From Levilinea sp. (lineage in GTDB: Bacteria > Chloroflexota > Anaerolineae > Anaerolineales > Anaerolineaceae): a stretch of DNA of 64,000 nt. The position numbers were made by a program, and so were the translations under genes. Below the pieces are notes generated by a model. That model did not search any database, had not been told where the DNA came from, and was given only the letters and a program-made list of their open reading frames with translations. The stretch is taken from assembly GCA_029975215.1 (NCBI GenBank), contig JARKPO010000017.1, forward strand, positions 41,742 to 105,741, in the 5' to 3' direction. Below are positions 1 to 8,719 of the stretch, in pieces. The first letter of the stretch is position 1, and each line of letters opens with the position of its first letter.

Positions 1-22
1 CTCGCTGAAAGGCAGTCCTGCA

Positions 23-997
23 ATGCCCTTCCCCCTGCAAACCCCTCGCCTCATCCTGCGCCCCTTTGCCCTATCGGATCTGGCGGCGTTTGTCGCCTAC
101 CGCTCCGACCCCCAAACCGCCCGCTACCAAAGCTGGGAGGCCCCCTACCCCGAAGAAAAGGCGCGCGCCTTCATCCAAACCCTGCTGCGCAGTCAGCCCG
201 GAACCCCAGGGGAATGGTATCAGCTGGCGGTGGTGCGCAAAGACAGCGGCGAGATGATCGGCGACTGCGCCTTTCATATCCTGGCCGAAGACTCCAGCCA
301 GGCGGAGATCGGCTACACCCTTTCGCCGCGCCATCGCCGGCGCGGCTTTGCCACCGAAGCGGTGGCCGGGCTGCTGCGCTACCTGTTTGAGGAATGCCGC
401 CTGCACCGCGTGCGCGCCGTGTGCGACGCGGAAAACCCAGCCTCAGCCCGCGTGCTGGAGCGCATTGGGATGCGCCGCGAGGCGTTCTTCAAAGAAAACA
501 TCTGGTTCAAAGGGGCCTGGGGTTCAGAGTGGGTCTACGCCATCCTGGAAAGCGAATGGAAACGGCTGCAGACCGCCCCCGCCCCGCGTTTTCTGTACCC
601 GGCCGAATGGATGCTGTTCGTCCCCGACCGCCTGGCCGCCGCTGAATGGTACGCCCGCCTGCTCAGCACTACCGTGCAGTATCTGCCGGAAAGCAATCAT
701 TACATTGTGGAAGCCGGGGGAATTCAAATCACCTTTCATCTCGCCGATGAAAAAATGCCCTCAGGCAAAGCCGGGCAGACGCTCTACTGGCAGGTCAGCC
801 AGTTTGACGCCGCCCTGGGGCGCGCCCTGGCCTGCGGGGCGGTGCTGTACCGCGGCCCGCTGGCGCGCACCGATAACCTGAGCATGGCCCAGGTAAGCGA
901 CCCCTTTGGCAACCTGATCGGCATCATCGGCCCCCGTCCCGGCTTGCCCGCCGATATGGGATATTTGGCCGCCTCAAATCAGGATGAATGTGAATAG
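23..997 (+). CDS. GNAT acetyltransferase fused to a VOC (glyoxalase-like) domain
   Basis: The 324-residue protein has two halves. Residues 1-180 look like a RimJ/RimL-type GNAT acetyltransferase: the N-terminal LQTPRLILRPF strand and the acetyl-CoA loop RRRGFATEA are clear. Residues about 190-312 look like one vicinal-oxygen-chelate module (FVPDRLAAAEWYARLL near the start, SDPFGNLIGIIG near the end), as in glyoxalase/bleomycin-resistance proteins. The substrate is unknown; N-acetylation of a small amine or protein terminus is the family's usual chemistry. The start ATG follows an AAAGGCAG ribosome site at the window edge. The gene is followed by a promoter-like gap before the AOR module, so it is probably not part of that operon. 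Confidence 0.85.
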   Translation: MPFPLQTPRLILRPFALSDLAAFVAYRSDPQTARYQSWEAPYPEEKARAFIQTLLRSQPGTPGEWYQLAVVRKDSGEMIGDCAFHILAEDSSQAEIGYTLSPRHRRRGFATEAVAGLLRYLFEECRLHRVRAVCDAENPASARVLERIGMRREAFFKENIWFKGAWGSEWVYAILESEWKRLQTAPAPRFLYPAEWMLFVPDRLAAAEWYARLLSTTVQYLPESNHYIVEAGGIQITFHLADEKMPSGKAGQTLYWQVSQFDAALGRALACGAVLYRGPLARTDNLSMAQVSDPFGNLIGIIGPRPGLPADMGYLAASNQDECE

Positions 998-1012
998 CGT
1001 TTATGCCTGTTC

Positions 1013-1040
1013 TTGGATACAGTAATAGAGTTGGTAAAAT
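1013..1040 (+). promoter_or_regulatory. Candidate sigma-70 promoter of the AOR module
   Basis: TTGGAT (1013-1018), a 16-base spacer and TAAAAT (1035-1040) lie 37 bases upstream of the ferredoxin start, in the AT-richest patch of the gap. Confidence 0.5.
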
Positions 1041-1076
1041 TTTTTGCGTTCGCCCCCTTTCCAAGGAGACCCGCCT

Positions 1077-1484
1077 ATGCGATTGTACGCTGATTCCACT
1101 AAATGCTGCGGCTGCAGCGCCTGTTTGGTGGCTTGTTCGCTCAATATCTTTGAGGAGAACAACCCCAAAAAAGCCGCCCTGCGGGTGGTGCCCCATTTCC
1201 CCGAACCGGGCTACTATGAACTGAAGGTCTGCACGCAATGCGGCGAATGCGCCCAGGTGTGCCCCACCGGCGCCATCCAACGCAACGAGCGCGGAGCCTA
1301 TTTCGTCGATGCCGCCCTGTGCGACCTGTGCGGCGCGTGTGAGACGGTCTGTCCCGAAGGCGTCATGTTCGTTGTTCCAGAGAAGTCTGAACATTCCTGG
1401 AAATGCGACCTGTGCGGCGACTGCGTTCAGGTTTGCGGCATGAACGCACTGTGGATCGCTGAACCCTCCACCCCGGCAGCCTAA
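1077..1484 (+). CDS. Four-cluster 4Fe-4S ferredoxin, electron partner of AOR
   Basis: A 135-residue polyferredoxin. Four cysteine clusters can be read in order: CCGCSACLVAC near the N-terminus, CTQCGECAQVCP, CDLCGACETVCP and CDLCGDCVQVCG near the C-terminus, compatible with up to four [4Fe-4S] centres. The chosen ATG follows AAGGAG (1063-1068) at good spacing; a longer upstream frame has no ribosome site. It lies 11 bases before the aldehyde:ferredoxin oxidoreductase gene and is almost certainly co-transcribed with it. Proteins of this type (AOR small subunit or HycB-like) pass electrons between the tungsten enzyme and soluble ferredoxin or other acceptors. The partner role is inferred from position. 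Confidence 0.88.
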   Translation: MRLYADSTKCCGCSACLVACSLNIFEENNPKKAALRVVPHFPEPGYYELKVCTQCGECAQVCPTGAIQRNERGAYFVDAALCDLCGACETVCPEGVMFVVPEKSEHSWKCDLCGDCVQVCGMNALWIAEPSTPAA

Positions 1485-1495
1485 AGGAGCACACC

Positions 1496-3325
1496 ATGAA
1501 CGGATATGGCGGCAGTATCTTACGTGTCAACCTCAGCGAGGGCAAAATCACCCGTCTGCCCACCCCGACGGATGTCATCCGCGACTACATCGGCGGACGC
1601 GGTTTTGGCGCATACTTCCTTTATCATGAAGTGCCTGCCCACGCAGATCCCTTAGGCCCCGAAAACAAGCTGATCATCTCCACCGGGCCGCTTTCCGGCC
1701 TGATGATTCCCGGCGCGGGGAAATGCGACTTCACCACCAAATCACCCCTCACCGGCGGGTACGCGGGATCTTCCCTGGGCGGCCTGTTCACGGCTGAGAT
1801 GAAATACGCCGGGATCGACTCGATCATCCTGGAGGGCATCAGCCCCAAACCGGTGTATCTCTTCATTGACGACCAGAAAGCTGAACTGCGCGACGCCTCG
1901 GAATATTGGGGCAAAGGCAGCATCACCGTGGAGCGCATGTTCAAAGAGAAGCTGGGAGAAGAATTCCAGGTGGCCGTCATCGGCCCCGGCGGCGAAAACC
2001 TGGTGTCTTACGCCAGCATCAACCACGATTACGGCCGCGAGGCCGGGCGCGGCGGCGTGGGCGCGGTGATGGGCTCCAAGCGCCTCAAAGCCATCGTCCT
2101 GCACGGCACGCAGTCGGTGCAGGTGGCCGATCTGGCGGGCTACCGCAAGGCCGGCATGGCCCTGTTTAAAGCCTGCAAGGATTCCGACGGTCTGAAACCC
2201 TGGCAGGATTACGGCACCACCATCGTCACCAGCTGGTGCGACGAGGTCGGCGCGCTGCCCACGCGCAATTTCAGTGCCGGTTCCTTCGAGGGCGGCCCCA
2301 ACCTGTACGGGCCGGTGATGCGCGAACAGATCGTCATCACCGACAAAGGTTGCTTTGGCTGCCCTTCGCCCTGCGGCAAATACAGCCGTATGAAGCGGTA
2401 TAACAGCACGGTGGAAGGCCCCGAATACGAAACCATCGGCATGTTAGGCTCCAACCTGGGCATCGCTGACATCCAGGATGTGGCCCAGGCCAATTTACTT
2501 TGCGACGAGCTGGGCATTGACACCATCTCCGCCGGCAGCGCCATCGGCTGGGCGATGGAATGCTTTGAAAAAGGCATCCTCACCCTGGAAGATACCGGCG
2601 GCCTGGAACTGCGCTTTGGCAACGTTTCTGCCGTTTTTGCGCTGCTGGAAGCCATCGCCAAGCGGCAGGGTCTGGGCGCGCTGCTGGCCCAGGGCGTCAA
2701 AGCCGCGGCCAAACAGGTGGGGCAGGGCAGCGAAAAATTCGCCATCCATGTCAAAGGCATGGAGCAGTCCGCCTACGCTACTCACAACGCCACCGCCATG
2801 CTGCTGGCCTACATGACCTGCGACGTCGGCGCGCACCACAACCGTTCCTGGGCCATCACCTACGACCTGCAGGTGGGCCGCGATCGTGTGGTCCCCGAAA
2901 AAGTGGCCCGCATCATCTGGCTGCAGGACTTCCGCCCCATGTTCGATGTCTTTGGCAGCTGCCGCCTGCAGTGGGTAGAGCTGGGCATTGACCGCGAGTT
3001 GTATGTCCCCGCCCTGGCCGCCGTCACCGGCGTGCAGCGCTCCTGGGAAGAGCTGGAGAAAGTGGGTGCGCGCATCTGGAACCTCAACCGCATGTTCTGG
3101 ATTCGCGAAAACGAGGGCTTTGGGCGCGAATGGGATCTGCCTGCCCCGCGCTTCTATGAAGAAGCGCCCAAAACCGGCGCCACCGCCGGGCAAATCACGA
3201 GCCTGGAAGATGTGCATAAGCTCCTGGATATGTACTACGAACAGCGCGGCTGGTCTTCCGACGGCATTCCCACCGCCGCCACCCTGGAAAAGCTGGGGCT
3301 GGCTGAGCTTGTGCAGACTCTGTGA
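1496..3325 (+). CDS. aor: Aldehyde:ferredoxin oxidoreductase, tungsten type
   Basis: The 609-residue protein matches the AOR family in length and order: N-terminal MoCo/W-binding part (GGRGFGAYFLYHEV; ISTGPLSGLMIPGAGK), central cluster-binding motif C286-x2-C289-x3-C293 (CFGCPSPCGKYSR), then the helical domains with CDELGIDTISAG and a late Cys in FGSCRLQW that could be the fourth ligand. The family oxidises aldehydes to carboxylates with ferredoxin as acceptor, in the cytoplasm, using a bis-pterin tungsten cofactor. Which aldehyde is used cannot be read from sequence. ATG at 1496 follows AAAGGAG. It sits between a polyferredoxin and an overlapping MoaD-like gene, a self-contained AOR operon. 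Confidence 0.93.
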   Translation: MNGYGGSILRVNLSEGKITRLPTPTDVIRDYIGGRGFGAYFLYHEVPAHADPLGPENKLIISTGPLSGLMIPGAGKCDFTTKSPLTGGYAGSSLGGLFTAEMKYAGIDSIILEGISPKPVYLFIDDQKAELRDASEYWGKGSITVERMFKEKLGEEFQVAVIGPGGENLVSYASINHDYGREAGRGGVGAVMGSKRLKAIVLHGTQSVQVADLAGYRKAGMALFKACKDSDGLKPWQDYGTTIVTSWCDEVGALPTRNFSAGSFEGGPNLYGPVMREQIVITDKGCFGCPSPCGKYSRMKRYNSTVEGPEYETIGMLGSNLGIADIQDVAQANLLCDELGIDTISAGSAIGWAMECFEKGILTLEDTGGLELRFGNVSAVFALLEAIAKRQGLGALLAQGVKAAAKQVGQGSEKFAIHVKGMEQSAYATHNATAMLLAYMTCDVGAHHNRSWAITYDLQVGRDRVVPEKVARIIWLQDFRPMFDVFGSCRLQWVELGIDRELYVPALAAVTGVQRSWEELEKVGARIWNLNRMFWIRENEGFGREWDLPAPRFYEEAPKTGATAGQITSLEDVHKLLDMYYEQRGWSSDGIPTAATLEKLGLAELVQTL

Positions 3326-3546
3326 TCACCCTGCGGCCTTTGGGCGGGCTGAAGGCCCTGATTCACGATCAAAAAGAACTGCACCTGGAGGCTGCAGGCT
3401 GTTCGGTGCGCGAGGTGCTGTTGATGGCCAACATCCGCCCCGAACTGGTGGCCCTGGTGCTGGTCAACGCCCGCCCCGTGGATAAAGCCCACCGCCTGGA
3501 AGACGGCGATATCGTTCAAGTCTTGACGGTTTTTGGGGGCGGCTAG
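3322..3546 (+). CDS. MoaD/ThiS-like sulfur carrier for the AOR pterin cofactor
   Basis: A 74-residue beta-grasp protein that ends FGGG, the C-terminal Gly-Gly tail that is adenylated and thiocarboxylated in MoaD/ThiS carriers. It starts at GTG inside the stop of the AOR gene (GTGA, 4-base overlap), so translation is coupled. Small MoaD proteins next to AOR genes are known and are thought to deliver sulfur for the dithiolene of the tungsten pterin. The dedicated role here is inferred from the overlap. The codons for the terminal glycines lie inside a perfect inverted repeat that forms the transcription terminator. Confidence 0.85.
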   Translation: MITLRPLGGLKALIHDQKELHLEAAGCSVREVLLMANIRPELVALVLVNARPVDKAHRLEDGDIVQVLTVFGGG

Positions 3547-3562
3547 CCGCCCCCACTTTTTC
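3535..3562 (+). terminator. Terminator overlapping the last codons of the MoaD-like gene
   Basis: Perfect 20-base palindrome GGGGGCGGCTAGCCGCCCCC at 3535-3554, then ACTTTTTC. The left arm encodes Gly-Gly-Gly and the stop TAG lies at the centre. It should end the ferredoxin-AOR-MoaD transcript just before the next ATG at 3565. Confidence 0.8.
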
Positions 3563-3564
3563 TT

Positions 3565-4089
3565 ATGCCTTCTGTCCCCCCATCCTTTGCGCTGCGCCCG
3601 CTGACCCCCGCCGATCAGAATTGGATCCGCGAGCTGATGTTGTACGCCATCTACGTGCCCCCCGGCACGCCCCCGCCCGACCGGGCGTTACTGGACGAGC
3701 CGCGCATCGCCGCCTATTACCAAAACTGGGGCCGCGCGGGTGATTTTGGTTTCGCTGGGCTGGCAGGTGAAGACGGCGCGCAGCCGGTGGGGGCGGTTTG
3801 GCTGCGTCTGTTCCCCGCCGAGGCCCCCGGCTACGGAAGCGTATCCCCCGATATCCCCGAACTCTCCATCGCCCTCACCCCGCCGTACCGCGGGCAGGGG
3901 CTGGGCACGCGTCTGCTGACCGCCGCGCTGGACGAAGCCGCCCGGCGCGGCTTTACGGCTGTTTCCCTCAGCGTCTCCCCGCCCAACCCCGCCCTGCACC
4001 TGTACACCCGCGCGGGATTTGAGCCGGTGCACAGCGAAGATGATTCGATCGTCATGCTGCGCCGCCTGCTGCCCCCCGCCCGCGCCTGA
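3565..4089 (+). CDS. GNAT family N-acetyltransferase
   Basis: A 174-residue single-domain GNAT. The substrate and CoA elements are recognisable: LRPLTPADQNWIREL at the start, ELSIALTPPYRGQGLGTRLL (acetyl-CoA loop RGQGLGTRLL) and a C-terminal LYTRAGFEPV motif typical of the family. The target is unknown. The ATG is only 11 bases after the AOR terminator hairpin and has no clear ribosome site, so expression may depend on read-through or on a leaderless start. Proline- and alanine-rich composition matches the neighbours, with no sign of transfer. Confidence 0.85.
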   Translation: MPSVPPSFALRPLTPADQNWIRELMLYAIYVPPGTPPPDRALLDEPRIAAYYQNWGRAGDFGFAGLAGEDGAQPVGAVWLRLFPAEAPGYGSVSPDIPELSIALTPPYRGQGLGTRLLTAALDEAARRGFTAVSLSVSPPNPALHLYTRAGFEPVHSEDDSIVMLRRLLPPARA

Positions 4090-4166
4090 ACGCGCGCCCC
4101 AGCCCAGCCAACCTCCTGTATAATCAATTCATTCAGCGGTACGCCCACGTTTGCCCGATTGGGGAA

Positions 4167-4988
4167 ATGCGTATGTCCACTCCGTTCGACCGCCGTACCC
4201 ATACCGTCGTCTGCCTGGGAGACAGCATTACCCTGGGGCAAATCAGCGTCTCGTACATCTGGCCGCTGCGCGACCGCTTTGCCGGATATCCAGTGCGCTT
4301 CATTAACGCCGGGGTGAACAACGACCTGGCCTACAACCTGCTCACCCGCCTCAACCCTGTCATCCGCGAACGGCCCGATACCATTCTGGTTTTGGCCGGC
4401 ACCAACGATGTGCTTTCCTCCCTTTCGGTGCCGAAGACCCTGGCCAATTTTGTCGTCAAGGGCATCTCCCGCTGGCCCAACCTGGCCTGGTATATCCACA
4501 ACATGCGCCTGATCCTCAGCCGCCTGAAAGCCAGCACGCGCGCCGCCCTGGCGGTGGCCACGCTGCCTGTCTTGGGCGAAGACCTGGATTCGCTTCCCAA
4601 CCAGCGCGTGCGCCAATATAACCAGGCCCTGGCAGAGCTGACCGAGGAAATGAACATCCCCCTGCTGCCCGTATATGAGCGCATGGCTGCCGTGCTGCAG
4701 GCCGACCCGCGCCCCAAGCGCGCCTACACCCATTCCATCCTGCTGACCGCCGAAGTCATTCTGCGCTGCAACATTCTGGGTGAACCGTTTGACCGACTGG
4801 CGGAACAGAACGGCTTCATCCTGCTGACCGACTCGGTGCATTTAAACAGCCGCGGGGCCGCCATCGTCGCTGACGAGATGGAAGCCTTTCTGCGCCGCAC
4901 CCTGCCGCCCGAGCCGCCCCTCAGCGGTCTGCCGGAGGTGATCCTGCCCGTCCCAATCCCCTTCCTGCCGCCCCGTCCTCCCGATTAG
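4167..4988 (+). CDS. SGNH/GDSL-family hydrolase
   Basis: A 273-residue cytoplasmic hydrolase with the SGNH blocks in order: GDSITLGQ with nucleophile Ser20 (block I), GTND with Asn80 (block III) and DSVHLNSRG with Asp222/His225 (block V). The family includes esterases, lipases and acetyl-xylan or thioesterases; no signal peptide is visible, so an intracellular ester substrate is likely. Two in-frame ATGs are available (4167 and 4173); the second has better spacing to GGGGA. A TATAAT box at 4119-4124 suggests its own promoter. Confidence 0.87.
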   Translation: MRMSTPFDRRTHTVVCLGDSITLGQISVSYIWPLRDRFAGYPVRFINAGVNNDLAYNLLTRLNPVIRERPDTILVLAGTNDVLSSLSVPKTLANFVVKGISRWPNLAWYIHNMRLILSRLKASTRAALAVATLPVLGEDLDSLPNQRVRQYNQALAELTEEMNIPLLPVYERMAAVLQADPRPKRAYTHSILLTAEVILRCNILGEPFDRLAEQNGFILLTDSVHLNSRGAAIVADEMEAFLRRTLPPEPPLSGLPEVILPVPIPFLPPRPPD

Positions 4989-5010
4989 CCCGATCCCAAG
5001 GACTTACCCC

Positions 5011-6123
5011 ATGTCCAGCCAAAATTGGGCAGTCAGCCCGCTGCCCTTCCTCCCCGGTCAGGAACTTTGTCAGCGCTATTACCAGCAGGCCGTGCTGCCT
5101 ACCCTCCAACGAGGCTTCCCCGACCTGCCGCACACCGCCGCCCTGGTGGGCTACGGCTCGGATGTGCTCGGCTACGACACCCCCCTCTCGCGCGACCACA
5201 TGTGGGGGCCGCGCCTGGTGCTCTTTTTGCCCGAAGACGCCCCCCAAAGCCTGCGCACCCAGCTCTACGAAGCCCTGCGCCGCGAGCTGCCCACCCAATT
5301 TCACGGCTATCCCACCCATTTTTCCGACCCCGACGGCGAAGGCGTGCGCATCCCTACCCCCACCGCGTCCGGGCCGGTGGATCCGCTCATCGACCTCACC
5401 ACCCTTTCGGCTTTCACCCAGCAGGAGCTGGGCATCACCCCCCAGCAGGCTTTGACCCCTGCCGACTGGCTGACTTTGCCGGAACAACGCCTGTTGGGCG
5501 TAACCGCTGGGCGCGTCTATCACGACGATTTGGGACTGGAATCCCTGCGCCGCCGCCTGGCCTATTACCCCGACCCCGTGTGGCGCTACCTGTTGGCCTG
5601 CCAGTGGATGCGCATCAGCCAGGAAGAGCCTTTTGTGGGCCGCACCCACAGCGCGGGCGACGAGCTGGGTTCCCGCCTGATCACCGCCCGCCTGTGCCAG
5701 GATGTCATGCGCCTGGCCTTCCTGCTGGAACGCCGCTACGCCCCCTACAGCAAATGGTTTGGCACCGCCTTCCAGGGCCTGGAACTGGCCGCACAGCTTT
5801 CTCCCTGCTTGCAAGGCGCGTTGGAGGCCAGCGGCTTTGCCCAGCGTGAAGCTCATCTGTGCAGCGCGTATGAAACCCTGGCGCGCGCCCACAACGACCT
5901 CGGCCTGACCCCCGCCCTAGACCCCTCCTGCTCCTTTTTCCACCAACGCCCCTTCCGCGTGCTGCACGCCGAGCGCTTCGCCGCAGCCGTGCGCGAGACC
6001 ATCCACGACCCCTGGCTGCGGGCTTTGCCGCTCTACGGCGGCCTGAACCAATACTGCACCACCACCGACATCCTTGAATTTCCGGCGGCCTGGCGCCGCC
6101 TGCAAGCGCTGTACAGCGGATAA
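5011..6123 (+). CDS. DUF4037 protein (nucleotidyltransferase-like)
   Basis: The 370-residue protein resembles the DUF4037 family. Near residues 45-65 it carries a nucleotidyltransferase-like signature, VGYGSDVLGYDTPLSRDHMWG (a GS-x-D element followed by a conserved DHMWG), then a helical C-terminal domain with a CQWMRISQEEPFVGR segment. Members are usually annotated as hypothetical or as minimal nucleotidyltransferases. No substrate is established to my knowledge. ATG follows AAGGAC, 22 bases after the SGNH gene, so the two may form an operon. The function beyond the fold is not recognisable. Confidence 0.8.
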   Translation: MSSQNWAVSPLPFLPGQELCQRYYQQAVLPTLQRGFPDLPHTAALVGYGSDVLGYDTPLSRDHMWGPRLVLFLPEDAPQSLRTQLYEALRRELPTQFHGYPTHFSDPDGEGVRIPTPTASGPVDPLIDLTTLSAFTQQELGITPQQALTPADWLTLPEQRLLGVTAGRVYHDDLGLESLRRRLAYYPDPVWRYLLACQWMRISQEEPFVGRTHSAGDELGSRLITARLCQDVMRLAFLLERRYAPYSKWFGTAFQGLELAAQLSPCLQGALEASGFAQREAHLCSAYETLARAHNDLGLTPALDPSCSFFHQRPFRVLHAERFAAAVRETIHDPWLRALPLYGGLNQYCTTTDILEFPAAWRRLQALYSG

Positions 6124-6163
6124 ACGCCGCTGCTTTCTCTGCCTGTATTGTCGGGAGGATGAT

Positions 6164-8719
6164 ATGAAACGACCTGTGCTGGCTGTGCTCCTGTTGAACC
6201 TGTGTCTGCTGGCCGCCTGCGCCCCCAAGGCCGCGGTCCTGCCCACCGCCGCAACCCGCGCCGAAGAGCTCCCATCTCAGCCGCCCGCTGCGGCGGCCCC
6301 CGCCCAACCCACCCCCGCGCGCCTGCCTTCCAACACCCCCAGCCCCGTCCTACCCACGGCGCTGCCCCTGCCCCCCTCCGGCGATTGGGCTTTGCTGCCC
6401 AAAAACGTGCATGACATGCAGCAGTTGGTTCAGCTTCAGCTCTCGTCTTTGGGCGCCATTGCGGATATCGCCTACGCGCCGGATGGAGCCGTGCTGGCCG
6501 CCGCCGGACGCAGCGGGGTGATGCTCTTTGAGGCCGACACCCTCGCTCCCTTGCGGGCTTTGCTGCCCGCAGCCCCCTATAACGCCCTGGCCTTCAGCCC
6601 CGACGGCCGCCGCCTGGCCGCCGCGCAGGGAGATGCGGACGTGCGGGTTTGGGATCTGGCCGCGGGCGACACGGTTCTGCTGCTGCCCGAGGCGGGATAC
6701 AGCGTGTACTTCTCACCCAACGGTAAGCTGCTGGCGGCTGTGACGGATGAGACCGCTTCATCCGATTGGAACGCCCCCACCAAAACCACCCTGCGCCTGT
6801 TCGATGCCCAAACCGGCAAGCTGCTCAAGACCCTCACGGCCATCGCTCCTTTTGACAGTTGGAGCAATACCATGCCGGAGACCATCGGCGTGTTTTTCAG
6901 CGCCAACGGTCAGCGCGTTCAAACCGCCAGCAACCTGGGGGATGTGCACATCTGGGACATTGTCAGCGGTCAGCGGCTCAATTCCTCCATCAGCAGCATC
7001 ACCCGCGACCGCCTGAGCAGCGGGCGCTGTTCCGTGGAAAGCACCTACGGCAGCACCTTTCTGTTGGCCTGCTTCATCTCTTACCTCGATCCGCCCTGCA
7101 CCGAAGATAACCCCAACTGCAATCCGGTGGGCAAGCTGCGCTATGAAATCGGCACCTGGGACACCAGCCAAATCAAACGCCTGTCCAACCAGATCCTCTA
7201 CGATGCGCCCGGCACCTTTAACAACCTGGTGTACAACGCCGCCCGCAAAGAGATGGGCTGGCTGCAAAACGGGCAGATCCATTTTTGGAACCTGGGCAGT
7301 CCGACCCCCCAAACCCCCATCCACAGCCTGTCGCCCTGCCCCCAATGCGAGTACATGCACATGGCCCTTGACCCCGCCAGCGGCGGGAACACCCTGGCCG
7401 TAGCCTACGGCGGCACACTGGAGGTGTGGGACGTGCCCAGCGGCCAACAACTGAGCGCGCTGAAAGGGGACACCCGCCAGATCAGCACGGCGGCCCTCGG
7501 TCAGCGCGGCGGCCTGCCCTACCTGGCCGCGGGGCTTTCGGACGGCAGCCTGGCGCTCTACCCCCTGGGGGCGGCCTCTGACCTCGCCGCCGCGCCCGAC
7601 CCCACCGCATCCCGCGCCGCCCACCCCAAAATGGTGCGCCGCCTGGCCTTCGCCGCGGACGGACAAAGCCTGTTCAGCGCGGACGAGGACGGCGGAATTC
7701 AGCGCTCCTCCCTGAGCGACCTGAGTCTGCTGCGCACCTACCCTTCGCAGAATGACGCCTTTGCCCTGGCCCTCGCCAGCGGCATCCCGCAAGTGGTGGT
7801 GGTGGCTTCCGGCGCCTACAGCCAGGAAGCCGAGTTTCGCCTGCTCAGCCAGGAGAACGGCCAGACCCTGCGCAGCCTCGCCAGCCCATACGGCAGATTG
7901 GAGACCAGTCTGGATGGGCGCTGGCTGGCCGTGGGGTTGGATCAGCCCACCCTGTGGGATCTGAGCACGGGCAGCATGCTGCGCCAGTTCAGCCCACCCC
8001 AGCCGGGGACGCTTTATTCCCTCGCGGTCAACACGGACGCCAGTCTGCTGGCCGCCAGTCAGGATCAGGCCTTCATCGTGTGGAACGTCAACACCCAGAA
8101 GAGCTTCTCCATCCCCACCGACGGTCCCACCGCCACGCGCCTGGCCTTCAGCCCCAACGGCTGTCTGCTGGCAGCCGGGGATGCGGGCGGCTATATCCGT
8201 ATGATTGATTTGAAAACGCAGAGCGTGGCGGCCCAATGGCAGGCGCACCTCAGCCCCCTGGGCGGCCTGCAGTTCAGCGCAGACGGACGCCTGCTGCTCA
8301 GTCTGGGCAGCGACGGCACCGTCCGCGTGTGGGGCCAGCCCGGCGCACATCTGCTGCCTGCCGGTTCAGCCCCGGCCAGCCCGGCCTGTCAAATCTCTGG
8401 CCCGCCGCTCACCTCCACTCCTATCACGCCCACCCTCTCGCCCACGCCCGCCCCCGCCACGCCCACCCCCACGCAGGTCGTCTTTTACCGCACCCTCATG
8501 CTCACCGACCCGCGTACCACCGGCGCGGACGTGCTGCAATTGCAGCAGCGGCTGCGGGCACTGGGCTACACCGAGGTGGGCATCCCCGACGGCATCTTCG
8601 GCGAAAAAACCGACCAGGCCGTGCGCAATTTTCAGCAGCGCAGCGGTCTGGTCGTGGACGGCGTGGTGGGGCCACTGACCTGGAAAGCCCTGTTCAGCAG
8701 CTCGGCGGTGCCGAAGTAA
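6164..8719 (+). CDS. WD40-repeat lipoprotein with C-terminal peptidoglycan-binding domain
   Basis: The ATG at 6164 after GGGAGG gives an 851-residue protein starting with a lipoprotein signal (MKRPVLAVLLLNLCLLAAC, Cys19). A Pro/Ala/Thr linker follows, then many WD40-like blades (repeated LAFSPDGRRLAAA and VRVWD-type motifs) from about residue 95 to 745, probably one or two propellers. A second TPTP-rich linker precedes a PG_binding_1 domain (residues about 785-848; LQQRLRALGYTEVGIPDG, FGEKTDQAVRNFQQ). It is probably a surface protein anchored in the membrane and bound to wall glycan that displays a scaffold for partners. The 3' end overlaps the convergent ferredoxin-like gene by 26 bases. Confidence 0.88.
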   Translation: MKRPVLAVLLLNLCLLAACAPKAAVLPTAATRAEELPSQPPAAAAPAQPTPARLPSNTPSPVLPTALPLPPSGDWALLPKNVHDMQQLVQLQLSSLGAIADIAYAPDGAVLAAAGRSGVMLFEADTLAPLRALLPAAPYNALAFSPDGRRLAAAQGDADVRVWDLAAGDTVLLLPEAGYSVYFSPNGKLLAAVTDETASSDWNAPTKTTLRLFDAQTGKLLKTLTAIAPFDSWSNTMPETIGVFFSANGQRVQTASNLGDVHIWDIVSGQRLNSSISSITRDRLSSGRCSVESTYGSTFLLACFISYLDPPCTEDNPNCNPVGKLRYEIGTWDTSQIKRLSNQILYDAPGTFNNLVYNAARKEMGWLQNGQIHFWNLGSPTPQTPIHSLSPCPQCEYMHMALDPASGGNTLAVAYGGTLEVWDVPSGQQLSALKGDTRQISTAALGQRGGLPYLAAGLSDGSLALYPLGAASDLAAAPDPTASRAAHPKMVRRLAFAADGQSLFSADEDGGIQRSSLSDLSLLRTYPSQNDAFALALASGIPQVVVVASGAYSQEAEFRLLSQENGQTLRSLASPYGRLETSLDGRWLAVGLDQPTLWDLSTGSMLRQFSPPQPGTLYSLAVNTDASLLAASQDQAFIVWNVNTQKSFSIPTDGPTATRLAFSPNGCLLAAGDAGGYIRMIDLKTQSVAAQWQAHLSPLGGLQFSADGRLLLSLGSDGTVRVWGQPGAHLLPAGSAPASPACQISGPPLTSTPITPTLSPTPAPATPTPTQVVFYRTLMLTDPRTTGADVLQLQQRLRALGYTEVGIPDGIFGEKTDQAVRNFQQRSGLVVDGVVGPLTWKALFSSSAVPK

